From Neoconidiobolus thromboides FSU 785 (taxonomy: Eukaryota; Entomophthoromycota; Entomophthoromycetes; Entomophthorales; Neoconidiobolaceae), in the NCBI GenBank assembly GCA_025603075.1, contig MU626430.1, positions 1 to 41,278 on the forward strand: a stretch of 41,278 bases of DNA, in the 5' to 3' direction. Positions 10,065-19,787 of the stretch are shown one piece after another; position 1 is the stretch's first letter; every line of letters begins with the position of its first letter. Made by a program: the position numbers and the translations under genes. The notes below the pieces were generated by a model that saw only the letters and a program-made list of their open reading frames with translations, did not search any database and had not been told where the DNA came from.

Positions 10065-11287
10065 TTAAACATCATAAATATTATTTTTTAATAGGTCTAT
10101 CGACAATTTTGAATTATACTTTTCTTTTTTATCTTTGTTTGCTTCTTTTTTATTCACTTTACTGATCTCTATTTTATCTTTATTCCTATTTTCTATTTGA
10201 TTTCTATCCTTACTATCCTTTGTTATTTGCTTTTTAGCTTTACTTTCTTTTTCTATCTGAGCTCTCTTTTCTTCTCTCTTATTCTTTGCGAATTTATATC
10301 CCATTTGATGAAGTAATTTTTTTCTTAAAGTTGGAATACCATTTAATTTACTAGATGAGACTGGTATTATAATGTCCATCGCTGTTTTATAATTCTCTTG
10401 AAGTTCCTAATAAAGTTAGTATTTATAAATGATTTTAGTAAGTAGCATTACTTTTAACATTACATCATGGCGTCTTGCCAATATCTCTCTTACTACCAAA
10501 TCACATTTTGTCATTACTACTTGAAATTTAATATCTAATCTATAAAAGAGTAGATTTAATATTTTTGTATATACTCGATTTGAAATCTGGCTACCTTTTT
10601 AAAAGTTCCATAAATTCTCTATCAGTATCTTTAAACCCTAGAAAATAAGATAAAACAAACTAAAGTACCACTACTATATAACTTACCATGTCTAGAATCC
10701 ACCAATAAATAAATCAATTTAAGACTTTTCCTATCTTTTAAATAGCCTTCAATAACATCTTTCCATTCCTTTAAAACTTCTTCTTTCGCATAAGCAAATC
10801 CATAACCTGGCATATCAACTAAATGTATTTGTTTCCCCAACTCGAAAAAATTTAACTGTTTAGTGACGCCTGGACGATCAGCAAATCTAACAATAGAACC
10901 ACCAATAACTGTGCCAAATAGGGCATTCAATAATCTACTTTTACCCACATTACTTCTACCACAGAATCCAACTTCTGGTAAGCTTTCTTTTGGTATTGAT
11001 AATTTTTCACTTGCGCCAGCAAAAAATTGTAAGCTTGGAACTTCATCTATATCTTCTTCGTATCTTCTACGACGATCACTTTTTAAATATTTACTGTTTT
11101 TGACGATACCTAGACCTAATTCGTCTAACTTTTTCAAAGTCATTGGAGAAAAGTTAATTTGCATAAATTGTTTTCTTTTGGATAAAGAGACATTATTATT
11201 GGTAGCATAATTACTCTTTATCAATTTTAAATGATTATTAGTTATCAATCCAGTCCTTGGTTTGATATTTTGAATTAGTCTAAACAT
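10065..11287 (-). CDS. EngB/YihA-type GTPase, probably mitochondrial (four exons)
   Basis: Exons in coding order: 11287-10687, 10637-10595, 10539-10452 and 10406-10065, giving 357 residues. The introns are 50, 55 and 45 bases, and the last has a TACTAAC branch point. G motifs: P-loop GRSNVGKS at 110-117, switch threonine in RPGVTKQLNFF (Thr142), DMPG at 158-161, and TKCD at 225-228, recovered only by splicing. All are hallmarks of the EngB (YsxC/YihA) family, which acts in large ribosomal subunit assembly; the fungal relatives are mitochondrial. The N-terminus (MFRLIQNIKPRTGL...) is basic and Ser/Asn-rich, as a mitochondrial presequence would be. The C-terminus has an unusual Lys/Glu-rich tail of about 65 residues. 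A truncated duplicate lies at 17060-17680. Confidence 0.92.
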
Positions 11288-11835
11288 CTAATCTATTAAA
11301 AATAAAAGTTTCAAATCTCGAATTTTCTATCAATAATAGTTAATTTTTCTCATTATTTATTACAATATAAAAGCATTATTGGCTAGTCTAATGCAAATTG
11401 TATCTAGGGGATTTTCGCAGCTCATTCTCAGACAAAAAACCTGAAATTAATTGTTAGATCTGGGATGTGAGTAAACTAATGTCCCACTTTCTTATTATAA
11501 ATAGCACTGATTTTAAAGATAATAGCTATTCACTAAGTTACAAAATGTGACAAAATAATAAAATAGTAAAAGTATAAAATCAATCAAAAATAGTAGTTTT
11601 TTTGGAGTAAAATATTTGTACACATGTCAAATTATACCTTAGATAGATCCCTGGATTAGATTCAATATTATTATATATTTTTACCTCAAGGAAATTCAAT
11701 CTAAAATGTAAATGTAAATGTATATAGTAAAAACTCCTTTTATTTTTTATTAAGAATTATTGGTCATGTATTGAATGATATAAAATCGCGGTACTATTAT
11801 AATAATCTAATAACATCAGCCTCATTTAACAATCT
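11288..11835. other. Intergenic
   Basis: Spacer between the EngB start and the end of a kelch pseudogene, both on the minus strand. No gene seen. The half next to 11288 is the EngB promoter region. Confidence 0.5.
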
Positions 11836-13208
11836 TCAATTATTAATACTATTGGCATTTAATATATTATCCTTGGCTGTAGAGTTGGGAATATAATTTA
11901 AATTCGTACCATCATTTTTCGACCAAACAAATTTAATACTTGAGTGAATAGCTTCTAAAAAAGGATCATTGTTTTCTCTATATCCCTTTCTAATTTTTCT
12001 TTTTATATTTTAAATAATAAATTCCATTGAATATCAATAAATAGTAATAGCAATCCAAGCAATACATGTCACTAACACTAAGGGTAAATAGGTTTATGAA
12101 TTACAGTTTAAATCGACACTATCTGTATCATTGTTTCTACTATTGCTGTTATCCCCATAATCGCTCAAATAAGATTTATTACAAAAAGTCTTAGGTGGTG
12201 GTATATATTCTTTTACTATCATGAACTTATCTAAATCAATAATTTCGACTTGAGATGCAAGAGATTCTTATTACCCAAAAGTTGTACTAATTAATTGCCT
12301 ACCAATCAAGCAGAATAAGAGACTCTACCAAAATAAGTAGGATTATAAATACCTAAATTCAATTCATGTTCTCATCATTCCTATGTATCTAAGTTTAATA
12401 CTATCGTATTATTATATAATTTATAGTTGGGATCAGTGGAGTTTAGAGTGTTACTACCATCTTGTATAAGGATGTAGTTTCTATAAGCAATTGGAGTGAA
12501 TTTTGCTCTTTTATAAATATTACCATTCTTTGTTGATTGTACTTCCTATACTATATTAGCTATATCAAACATGTAAATTTCACTTAAATCTTTTAATATA
12601 CCCATCTTCTCCATATTACCTAATATATAGAAGTGGCCATTAGAAAATACCCTCTGATAGTGCTCTAAAGGTAATAATCGAGTATCTGTCGGCATTGCGT
12701 ACTACTTTTAGTCGGTTACATTAAATTTTGTACATTCGTTTGCTAATTCATTATTATTTATTTCACACTCACCAAAAATACAGAAATAACCACTGTGAGT
12801 GATCCAAGCAAAAAAATTCCTAATAGCTGGTGATATGGTATTATTATTCTTTGTTATCTCATTAGATTATAAACCACAATACTACAACCCCTGGTTGACA
12901 TAGAAGTATAAATTATTTCCATTTTGAGTTTCTCTAAAGGCAATATAGAATTTCGTATTATTATTAGGGATGATGTTGGTTTGAATTAATGGGGTATTAT
13001 TGAGTTGAAAGCTATCTGTTTGAAATCGTTGGTTCAATTCAATGGTAAATAATCCCATGTTTTTTAAATTTTCAAAGTCACTATTAATGTATATCTTTTC
13101 ATTCATTATTACACATGTGCTACTCGTGATAATCCAACTAGAGACTTGCGGAAGAATGGGTATAAGGAAGAATACCATGAAATAGAAGTAATAGGAAAAC
13201 AAAAACAT
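11836..13208 (-). pseudogene. Decayed kelch-TM paralog
   Basis: The first 108 codons (13208 down to 12882) are open and match the kelch protein at 1248: signal peptide, STCVIMNEKIYI, GLFTIELNQRF. After that the similarity continues across stops and frame changes: FFAWITHSGYFCIFG near 12800, LKDLSEIYMFDIANI near 12570, NYILIQDGSNTLNSTDPNYKLYNN near 12440, then YFGRVSYSA. It reaches the tail motif DPFLEA...WSKNDGTNLNYIPNS near 11890-11960. Several TAA/TAG codons interrupt it and at least two kelch GG pairs are lost. It is closer to the 1248 gene than to the 5521 gene (the tail ends soon after the PNS motif). It looks like a full-length DNA-level duplicate that then decayed. Confidence 0.88.
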
Positions 13209-14348
13209 AATTTCTTATGTTTCAAGTATTAGAGACTATCTAAAATTGTAGGTTTATCTATACTTTGTTTTTAAAAAACCTAGTTATCACTTTTTTTATT
13301 TTTTAGATTTATCCTTTTTTTCAATATCAAACTTTGGTTTATAGACTTCAGTTAATTTATAAAATATAAAAAGTTATTTTTGTAGTAACAAATTTTTTTA
13401 GATCCTAGCTAAATTAGTAATTGGCTCCTTTTTAAAATTAATGTTTTATTCTAAAAATTAACAAAATGTTAAATAAAGTACTGACATTAAACTGGGGATC
13501 ATACTAATGGACTAAAATATTTCATTATTATAGTGAGCTATTTTATGTTGAAAATATTATATTATTATATTATTATATTATTATATTTTATTTAAGCATT
13601 GATAGTGGTACTACTTTATTATCAAAACTGTATCAAGGTTAACATTAGGATTGTTAACAGAGTTAGTATTAAAGTTAGTATTGGTGTTCAAACTAAAATC
13701 ATAGTTAATGTTAATGCTAAGTTTGGGGCTAGGGTTACTATTAAGTGCAACATTAGTGTTAAGGATAAATTGAAACTAAAGTTGAATTAAAGATAGTGAT
13801 TGTAGTAGCTATAGTTTATGCTATATCAATGTCATTAGCTCGAATTACACAAAATAATTTATTTAGTATTGAATATTATAATTTATAGTTTGTTTATTTT
13901 ACCAAAAATTTTGTTATATATCTTTAAAATTATAAGTAGTCTATTCAAAGATAATAGTATTAGTGGTTACCAGTTTATTTTTATATAAAAATAGAGTATC
14001 TATTTTACATAAACTATCAAGTCCACCTGATAAAGAAAACTAATTTACATTTTATTTAAAGATCTCCTTTTATTACTATCCTTCTTTTATTAAGTGTCCA
14101 TTTTAAACTTCGTTATTGTATTAAATTACAAAAATAGATTTAGTGTTATTATATAGTGTTCAAAGAGATAGCCCCACATGTCATATTATACTCTAACATT
14201 GATATGTATGAGAAGTTGGTAAGATTATAAGTCCAAAATACTTTAACATTCCAATGTCAAAAAAATTAAACCATTGATGATTTTTATAAAACTAGGAACA
14301 AATCATATAATTTTATTCATTAACATAAAAGAATCAAATGGCTCAAAG
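13209..14348. other. Intergenic with low-complexity tracts
   Basis: There is no convincing gene. A TTA/TATTAT microsatellite lies at about 13553-13590. From about 13620 to 13790 the plus strand repeats degenerate TTAGTATTAAAG/TTAATGTTAATG-like units. Read on the minus strand these give Asn/Leu-rich low-complexity peptides with stops, perhaps a decayed repeat region. Confidence 0.45.
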
Positions 14349-14738
14349 TTAATCATTATATTTTACTAACTTATCAGTATCCAGCCATAATCTAGTACAA
14401 CCAATATCTCCTTGTTTTTGAATTTTATTTAAGCTGTGTTTATATACCTTCCAACTAACATCGTTATCAATAAGAACCTTGATTTCATTTGCATTACAAG
14501 TTAAAACGTTAATACTATATTCTTTATTGAAAATAAAGGATGATGAGCAGCACCCTTCATTGAATTTTAAGGTAGCACCTAATTTCAAGTTAGACAATCC
14601 ATATTTAGAACTGGTATCTTTAATAATGTAACAGTCATCTTTATGAACACAAACATTAGCATAATGTTCCTTTTTACAAGCTATTATGTTGATCCAAAAA
14701 TAAAGAAAGACAGAAATAAGAGTAACCCTATCTAACAT
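14349..14738 (-). CDS. Small secreted cysteine-containing protein A
   Basis: A 129-residue protein with an N-terminal hydrophobic signal (about residues 1-20) and a mature part without membrane spans. Its paralog is at 16246-16635. Shared landmarks: HYANVCVHKDDCYI-KDTSSKYG, SWKVYKHSL and GCTRLWLDTDK. Cysteines at 30, 36, 81 and 114 are shared with the paralog, enough for two disulfides; an extra CC pair at 63-64 is found only here. I recognise no domain family. The size, signal peptide and cysteines resemble fungal small secreted (effector-like) proteins, but function is unknown. It diverges from its paralog, and their upstream regions match for roughly 250 bases or more. Confidence 0.85.
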   Translation of the reverse strand: MLDRVTLISVFLYFWINIIACKKEHYANVCVHKDDCYIIKDTSSKYGLSNLKLGATLKFNEGCCSSSFIFNKEYSINVLTCNANEIKVLIDNDVSWKVYKHSLNKIQKQGDIGCTRLWLDTDKLVKYND

Positions 14739-15020
14739 AATTAGTGAGAAATAAAAGTTTTAATTTAAAAATTCAACAAAAAGTAAATTCTATTCATTTG
14801 AATATATATCAACTTCTCATCCCTTATTTGATTAAGAATATTGACTTTTTTATACTCTATTACACATACCAATCTGCTGACTTTTTTATTTGTAATGGTA
14901 CAAATTTGAAACATAAATGAGTGAATTAATATTAAACCTTACTTTTGATGTCAAATTTTAATGTCATACATGTACTATTTAGAGTGTTTTTAACATGAGA
15001 TTAGCATATTTGAAGAAGAA
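14739..15020 (-). promoter_or_regulatory. Upstream region shared with the paralogous secreted gene
   Basis: Read on the minus strand, this region matches 15930-16245 on the plus strand: CTAAATAGTA..ATGT..GA..T, then ACATCAAAA, then AAAAAAGTCAA, then TTAAT.AAATA.GGGAT and ATTCAAATGAATA.AATTTA, in the same order and at similar distances from the ATG. A TATAAAAA box lies at 14847-14854. Confidence 0.7.
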
Positions 15021-15929
15021 TAAAAGAAAGTATGGATTGAGGGGTTGATCTGGGTATGAATGTAATAACAAACTTGATAACTAAACCTATTTATTCATTA
15101 TACATATAAATAGAAATAAACTAGTTCATATAAGTTGTATAGCTATATCAATGGAAAATCTCTAAATAAGACCTTAAAAAAGCTTTACTATAAGCAATTA
15201 AATATTATATAATAATACAAAAAATAACTAACTTATGAAAGTATAAAGGTTTCATTAAGAAAACACCGGTTAATATATAGATTACCAAAAAAGAATATTA
15301 CTTTTTAGTCAATATTTTATGTCATGATGGAAAAATATAGGAGCAATTGGTTATATCATGAGCTATAAGCCTTTCATAACTTTAATCTTTATTTCGATTT
15401 ACAGATAGCATATAAATATATAATCAACACAGTATAATAAAAAGAGGTAAATCAAGGCAAAGAGCAAGAACAAACATATAAAAGGTCTTTCACAATTTTG
15501 GATAATACGAACTTTGACCTTTGATTATAAAAAGTATTTGAATAGTTAGAGTTTAAAGTATAAAAGACTCTTTATAAAGTCAATTATTGTAAAATGGTGA
15601 AAAAATTAAAAAATATTTTATTAAAATCAGACTACATCATGAAATGAATCATGTTCTTATAGCGTTCTTATTTTGATTATCATGTTGTAAATGTTTTAAT
15701 TCTCTTGCTCAGCATTCTCCGTATTAACAAGTATTTTTCCAACTAATAAAAATTATACATTTTGATATATGTTTATTTACATCTACATAGAACATGTAGT
15801 TAGTTAAATTAAAGCTATAATAATAAGTTACTGATAATATTCATTGTCAACATACTATAAAACTTAAATGAAATGAGTTATTTTTATTTTTTATAATGAA
15901 TGAATCAAGCCATCGAGCTTACTATTTTA
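15021..15929. other. Intergenic, between divergent paralogs
   Basis: Central part of the divergent spacer. I see no gene. It is probably the unduplicated or diverged centre between the two inverted copies. Confidence 0.4.
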
Positions 15930-16245
15930 CTCCTTATCTGACTAGAATCATGTTTTTTATCATTTTTTATCATTTTTTATATACTTTGACCTAAAACCAG
16001 AAATATTCTAAATAGTATATGTCTGATATGGTAGAAATAAACATCAAAAATGATATTCCACTACCAATTTGGCTATTTGTGTTCCAGATTTTGCACTATT
16101 AGAGAAATATTAATATAGGTGGTAAAATGTAAAAAAGTCAAATAATATCCTTAATTAAATAGGGGATAAAAGGTATGTGTATATTTAAATGAATAAAATT
16201 TAATTCCTAATCATCTATTGATTTAATCTTTTATTTTAGCTGACA
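15930..16245 (+). promoter_or_regulatory. Upstream region shared with the paralogous secreted gene
   Basis: Plus-strand counterpart of 14739-15020. The conserved blocks are near 16009-16030 (CTAAATAGTATATGTCTGATAT), 16046 (CATCAAAAATG), 16130 (AAAAAAGTCAAATA) and 16150-16202 (TTAATTAAATAGGGGAT ... TTTAAATGAATAAAATTTA). Confidence 0.7.
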
Positions 16246-16635
16246 ATGTTTAATAAAGCTTCTATTACTTCCGGCTTATTTTGCCTTTTAACTAGCACTG
16301 TAACTTGTAAAAGTAAACACTATGCCACTGTTTGCGTTCATGATGATGGCTGTTACATCAAGGACACCGGTAGTAAATATGGATCTTCTCGTTTCCAAAA
16401 ATTTGATAATAACAATGAAGGTAAGGGCTATGGGATTTATTTTGGATCAAATGATGATTATAGTGTTCAAATCATTGACTGTAATACAAATGAAGTTAAA
16501 GCTCTTGTTGATAATAACGATAGTTGGAAAGTGTACAAACATAGCTTGAGCAAGTCTAAAAAACAAGAAGGTGTTGGTTGTACTAGATTATGGCTTGATA
16601 CTGATAAATTTATGGATTACCATGATGAGCTTTAG
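16246..16635 (+). CDS. Small secreted cysteine-containing protein B
   Basis: A 129-residue paralog of the protein at 14349-14738 (minus). The signal peptide is about residues 1-20. Cysteines 30, 36, 79 and 112 match the paralog, as do HYATVCVHDDGCYIKDT, SWKVYKHSLSK and GCTRLWLDTDK. The middle differs: here it is Asn/Gly-rich without the CC pair. Family and function are unknown. A secreted, disulfide-bonded, effector-like role is inference from size and architecture. Single exon; the ATG begins the signal peptide. Confidence 0.86.
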   Translation: MFNKASITSGLFCLLTSTVTCKSKHYATVCVHDDGCYIKDTGSKYGSSRFQKFDNNNEGKGYGIYFGSNDDYSVQIIDCNTNEVKALVDNNDSWKVYKHSLSKSKKQEGVGCTRLWLDTDKFMDYHDEL

Positions 16636-17059
16636 CAAGTTTGAACATCTAAAATGATAAAATAAATTATCATAAGTTAGTTCTTTTTCTGATTTTTGAT
16701 CTTCATAGAAAAATAACAATTATTTATATTTGCTTAGTATATTACATTTATTCAATTATTTATTAAGCAATTGTTTACTTTTAAAATAATAAGAGTTAAC
16801 ATTATAAAAACAATGAAATACAATTTTTAAGGTTTACTTTCGAAACAAATAAATAAACTATTGAAACTATTTATAACGACTGTAATAAAAACAAATTCAT
16901 TGTTATTTAAAATAAACAAAAAACTACTGACCCTGATATTTAAGTTGAAATGTACGCCAATTAACTGTCTATATAAAAATAAAGTTCAATAGTCAGCGTA
17001 TAAATCAGCAAAACAATTTATCAGTTATAAAAATTATTGCTATCCAGGACATATACAAA
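16636..17059. other. Intergenic
   Basis: A+T-rich spacer; nothing recognised apart from the 3' flank of the secreted gene. Confidence 0.5.
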
Positions 17060-17680
17060 TTTGAAATGTTGTATAATTTACTATCTCTAGAGTTGGTAAT
17101 AAATAAATTAATCTGAGTCCTTTTCTACCTTTTAAATACCCTTTAATTACATTTTTCTGTCTTTTTAAAAGTTTTTCTTTAGAATAAACAAACTTATAGC
17201 TAAGCATACCACACAAACAGATCACTTTACCTGATTTAAAAAAATCCAATTACTTATTAGTATCAAGATATTTGGTCAACCTACAATAGAACTGTCAATA
17301 AAAGTATTAAACAATGTGCTCAACAGTCGACATTTACCTATATTATTTTTACTACAGATCCAAACTTCAGGTAGATCTTCTTTCGGTGTCAAGTCTTCTT
17401 CATTTTCACTAGCAAAAAAGAAGCTTGATATTTCAATGTTTTATTTTTTTCTACAGCTAAAGATGTATTTTATGTTCAAGAATTTTACTAAATTTTCCGC
17501 TCAAATAGCGCTTAGAAGATGAAAAAAGTGATGAAATCAAAATAACATCCCTAGCTCCTTTTAAATATTTGGTATTATTTATAATAGCAAGCCTTAACTT
17601 ATATAATTCTTTGAAGTATACTTTGAAAAGCTGATTAAGAAAAATCAATCTCCTTTTGATAACATTACAATGTCGTTAGT
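17060..17680 (-). pseudogene. Truncated EngB GTPase duplicate with mobile element inside
   Basis: Minus-strand similarity to exon 1 and part of intron 1 of the EngB gene at 10065-11287. Recognisable pieces include DFFKSGKVICLCGM..KFVYSKEKLLKRQKNVIKGYLKGRKGLRLIYLL (against the FFELGKQIHLVDMPGYGFAYAKEEVLKEW region) and, upstream, LAIINNTKYLK (against LGIVKNSKYLK). The P-loop region survives only as DNA similarity in other frames. The copy continues past the exon 1 splice site into sequence resembling intron 1 (GTAAATTATA against GTAAGTTATA) and then stops; exons 2-4 are absent. An intron in the copy means DNA duplication, not retroposition. Element copy 4 (17459-17552) interrupts it. Confidence 0.88.
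17459..17552 (-). mobile_element. 97-base MITE family, copy 4 (inside EngB pseudogene)
   Basis: Ends AAAGATGT and ACATCCCT are mutated versions of the family termini, and the interior has TCAAATAGCGCTTAGAAGATG. AGCT flanks it on both sides (17455-17458 and 17553-17556). The paralogous uninterrupted site is in the functional gene at about 11066-11080 (CTACGACGATCAC), so the insertion is directly visible by comparison. Confidence 0.92.
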
Positions 17681-18075
17681 GTTATAATAAATATTTATAT
17701 ATATGTTAAGTAACCTTTAACTATTAGTTTATTAGTTTTATATTTTATATATCTTTAATGTCTACTTGTTAAAAAATAAAAAAGTTAAAATTTTTATTAT
17801 ACTGCTTACATAGTTTAAAGCTTATTCTGTTAAAATATTCTAGTATTACTAGTAGATTCAATAAAAGTATAAAAACTTTTAAGTCAATTTGACGCTATTA
17901 TAAAAAATCAAAGTCGATTATTAGCTTTACAAATGAGTAACTTGCTATTCTGATTAATTACTATAAATCAATCCAAGCCATAGTCAGACTTATAGTATAT
18001 TCTCAAGTATAAATATCAAAATATTTTTGAAAAAACGATGGTATTAAATTTTTTTTACCAACAAAATAAACATCA
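17681..18075. other. Intergenic
   Basis: Nothing recognised between the EngB pseudogene and tRNA-Glu. Confidence 0.45.
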
Positions 18076-18147
18076 CTTCCTCACGGGGAATCGAACCCCG
18101 GCCGTTCCGGTGAAAGCGGAAAATCCTAACCACTGGACCATGAAGAA
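18076..18147 (-). tRNA. tRNA-Glu (TTC)
   Basis: Minus-strand cloverleaf of 72 bases. The acceptor TTCTTCA pairs with TGAGGAA with one T-G pair, and the discriminator base is G. The anticodon arm is TTCCG-CTTTCAC-CGGAA (anticodon TTC), and the T arm is CGGGGTTCGATTCCCCG. No intron. Confidence 0.95.
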
Positions 18148-18713
18148 TCGCTGCTATTAATAATAGTTAAGTAAATAGTGTATTTATAGAATTTATTTTA
18201 TTATCTTAGTTTAGACATATTTAATTTTAACTGAAAATTTGATAAATTTAACATGTTTTTTAAAGAATATAGGGATTTATTTGCTGAGTGAATTAGCACT
18301 TATAATTTCAAAAGAATTACTTTGGATATAGATATGGATATTATCTTAAGGGTGAGCAACAACCATGTCAAAAGTCATTTGCACTACATTTGATTTAATG
18401 TTACCAGGTCATTTCGTATGTTTTTTTCTTAACCCTCAAACAAAAGTCAAATATAACACCACTGAATGCTCAATTAATTTGACTAAAGTTTAATGTTATC
18501 ATTTGTAAATAGTTGTTATGTTAACCTACAAAATGATTATTTAATCTTACATTGTTTGACTAATATAATATAATTCATTCCTATCCAACAACTAAAATTA
18601 TATCTATTGATTAAACGAATAATTTCAGTAAATACATATTGATAGCGAATAACAAATAACAAAAATATCAATGGAAAAATATAACCTAAAGTTTAATTAA
18701 AAGATTTTAATAA
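18148..18713. other. Intergenic
   Basis: Spacer between tRNA-Glu and the ATP synthase h gene. No further feature recognised. Confidence 0.5.
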
Positions 18714-19181
18714 TTAAGCCTTAACAACTTCTTCAGCGTCATAAGTGGCTAAATCAGCAGCGATATCTTCATCGAATTTAGGAGCCTATTATTTAAACTA
18801 GATTAGGGTATAATTTTTTAAAATAAACTTTGTTATTTACTTGTGGAGCAACTGGAAGTTTAAATTCTTTAGCTGGAGCAATGTCTGAGGCGGCACCCTA
18901 TAAAGTTTGTTAACTTTCAACTTTTGTATATAAATAATTTAATTACAGTAGCTGATGGTTTAAAACCTTTGAGTTCTTTTACGAACAAGTCTTTAATAAG
19001 ATCTAATAAGGTTAATTTCAAATATTTTAATTCCAGGTAATTTTATTACCAGCTTGAGCAACTTTAGTTGGACTAGTGAAATGACGTACTTGCTAAATAA
19101 AATTTAGTATTATTTAACTATTATATTAAATTATCTATTTACAACTCTAGAGATGGCACGAATGGATTTTATGGTATACAT
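18714..19181 (-). CDS. ATP14: Mitochondrial ATP synthase subunit h (five small exons)
   Basis: Exons in coding order: 19181-19143, 19092-19050, 19002-18947, 18897-18841 and 18785-18714, giving 88 residues. All introns are GT-AG, of 50, 47, 49 and 55 bases. No single exon exceeds 72 bases, so the gene is easily missed. The product starts MYTIKSIRAISRVQVRHFTS, a basic, Ser/Thr-rich mitochondrial presequence. Next comes the family core ADLIKDLFVKELKGFKPSAT (compare the DLYL-ELKDTKLAPS pattern of yeast Atp14). It ends KFDEDIAADLATYDAEEVVKA, an acidic helix. Subunit h belongs to the peripheral stalk of F1Fo ATP synthase in fungi. The reading frame is continuous across all four junctions, which supports the model. 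The symbol follows the yeast name and rests on the core motif only. Confidence 0.82.
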
Positions 19182-19787
19182 CACGAACTTTGAATGAAAA
19201 AGCTTTATGTTTTACTAATTTTTTCGAGCTAACCTTTGAATCACTTCTAACTTATGGGTTAAACTGATTCTTATTGAGTAAATAAGCACCAATCAAAATA
19301 AGATTTGTCTGAATCGCGACAAATATTAACCAATTAAATTTAGTTTAGCTATCTGATTCTATGTTCTTTTACATTAAATTGCATTTTAAATTATTTTATC
19401 TTTTGAGTAAAACTTTAAAATATTATTAATAAACCTAGCATCCCAAAAAAACAATATAATTTACAAAGCTGTTTTTAAACTACACTAAGTCAATCGACCA
19501 TCACTTTTGTGGTTTGATGGCTTCTTTTATGGTAGAAGAAGAAAAGATTTGATTGCCAGTAGTTTAATATATAATAAGTCGAAATGCATGTTGATTTTAT
19601 ATGTACAGCAAGTATATTTAAAGCTTTGAAAAGTGTTATCAGTGAAAACATAACAAATTGGTTAGATTAACTTATATAAAATATGTTTAAAAACAAAATA
19701 ACTACAAAATTTAAATTTATTTATAAATTAATTAAACAAAATAAGAAAACTGAACAAAGTTGATGCAATAATCAAAACATCTAACTC
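19182..19787. other. Intergenic, promoter of ATP synthase h
   Basis: About 600 bases between two minus-strand genes. It holds the upstream region of the ATP synthase h gene and the 3' flank of the kinase gene; no other gene is seen. Confidence 0.5.

Noticed and set aside
9397-10068. Leu/Val/Gln-rich frames overlapping the secreted Ser/Gly-rich gene
   Set aside because: They are shadows of the biased codons of the 9366-10010 gene; that frame has the signal peptide and sensible composition.
13599-13790. 63-codon open frame rich in Val, Lys and Asn
   Set aside because: It overlies a degenerate TTA-rich repeat tract, with no start context or domain; it looks like low-complexity DNA.
17459-17552. 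A TA target duplication (Tc1/mariner type) for the repeat family
   Set aside because: TA flanks can be drawn for many copies, but ATAA, ATTT and AAAT flanks are direct, non-palindromic 4-base repeats, which TA duplication does not explain.
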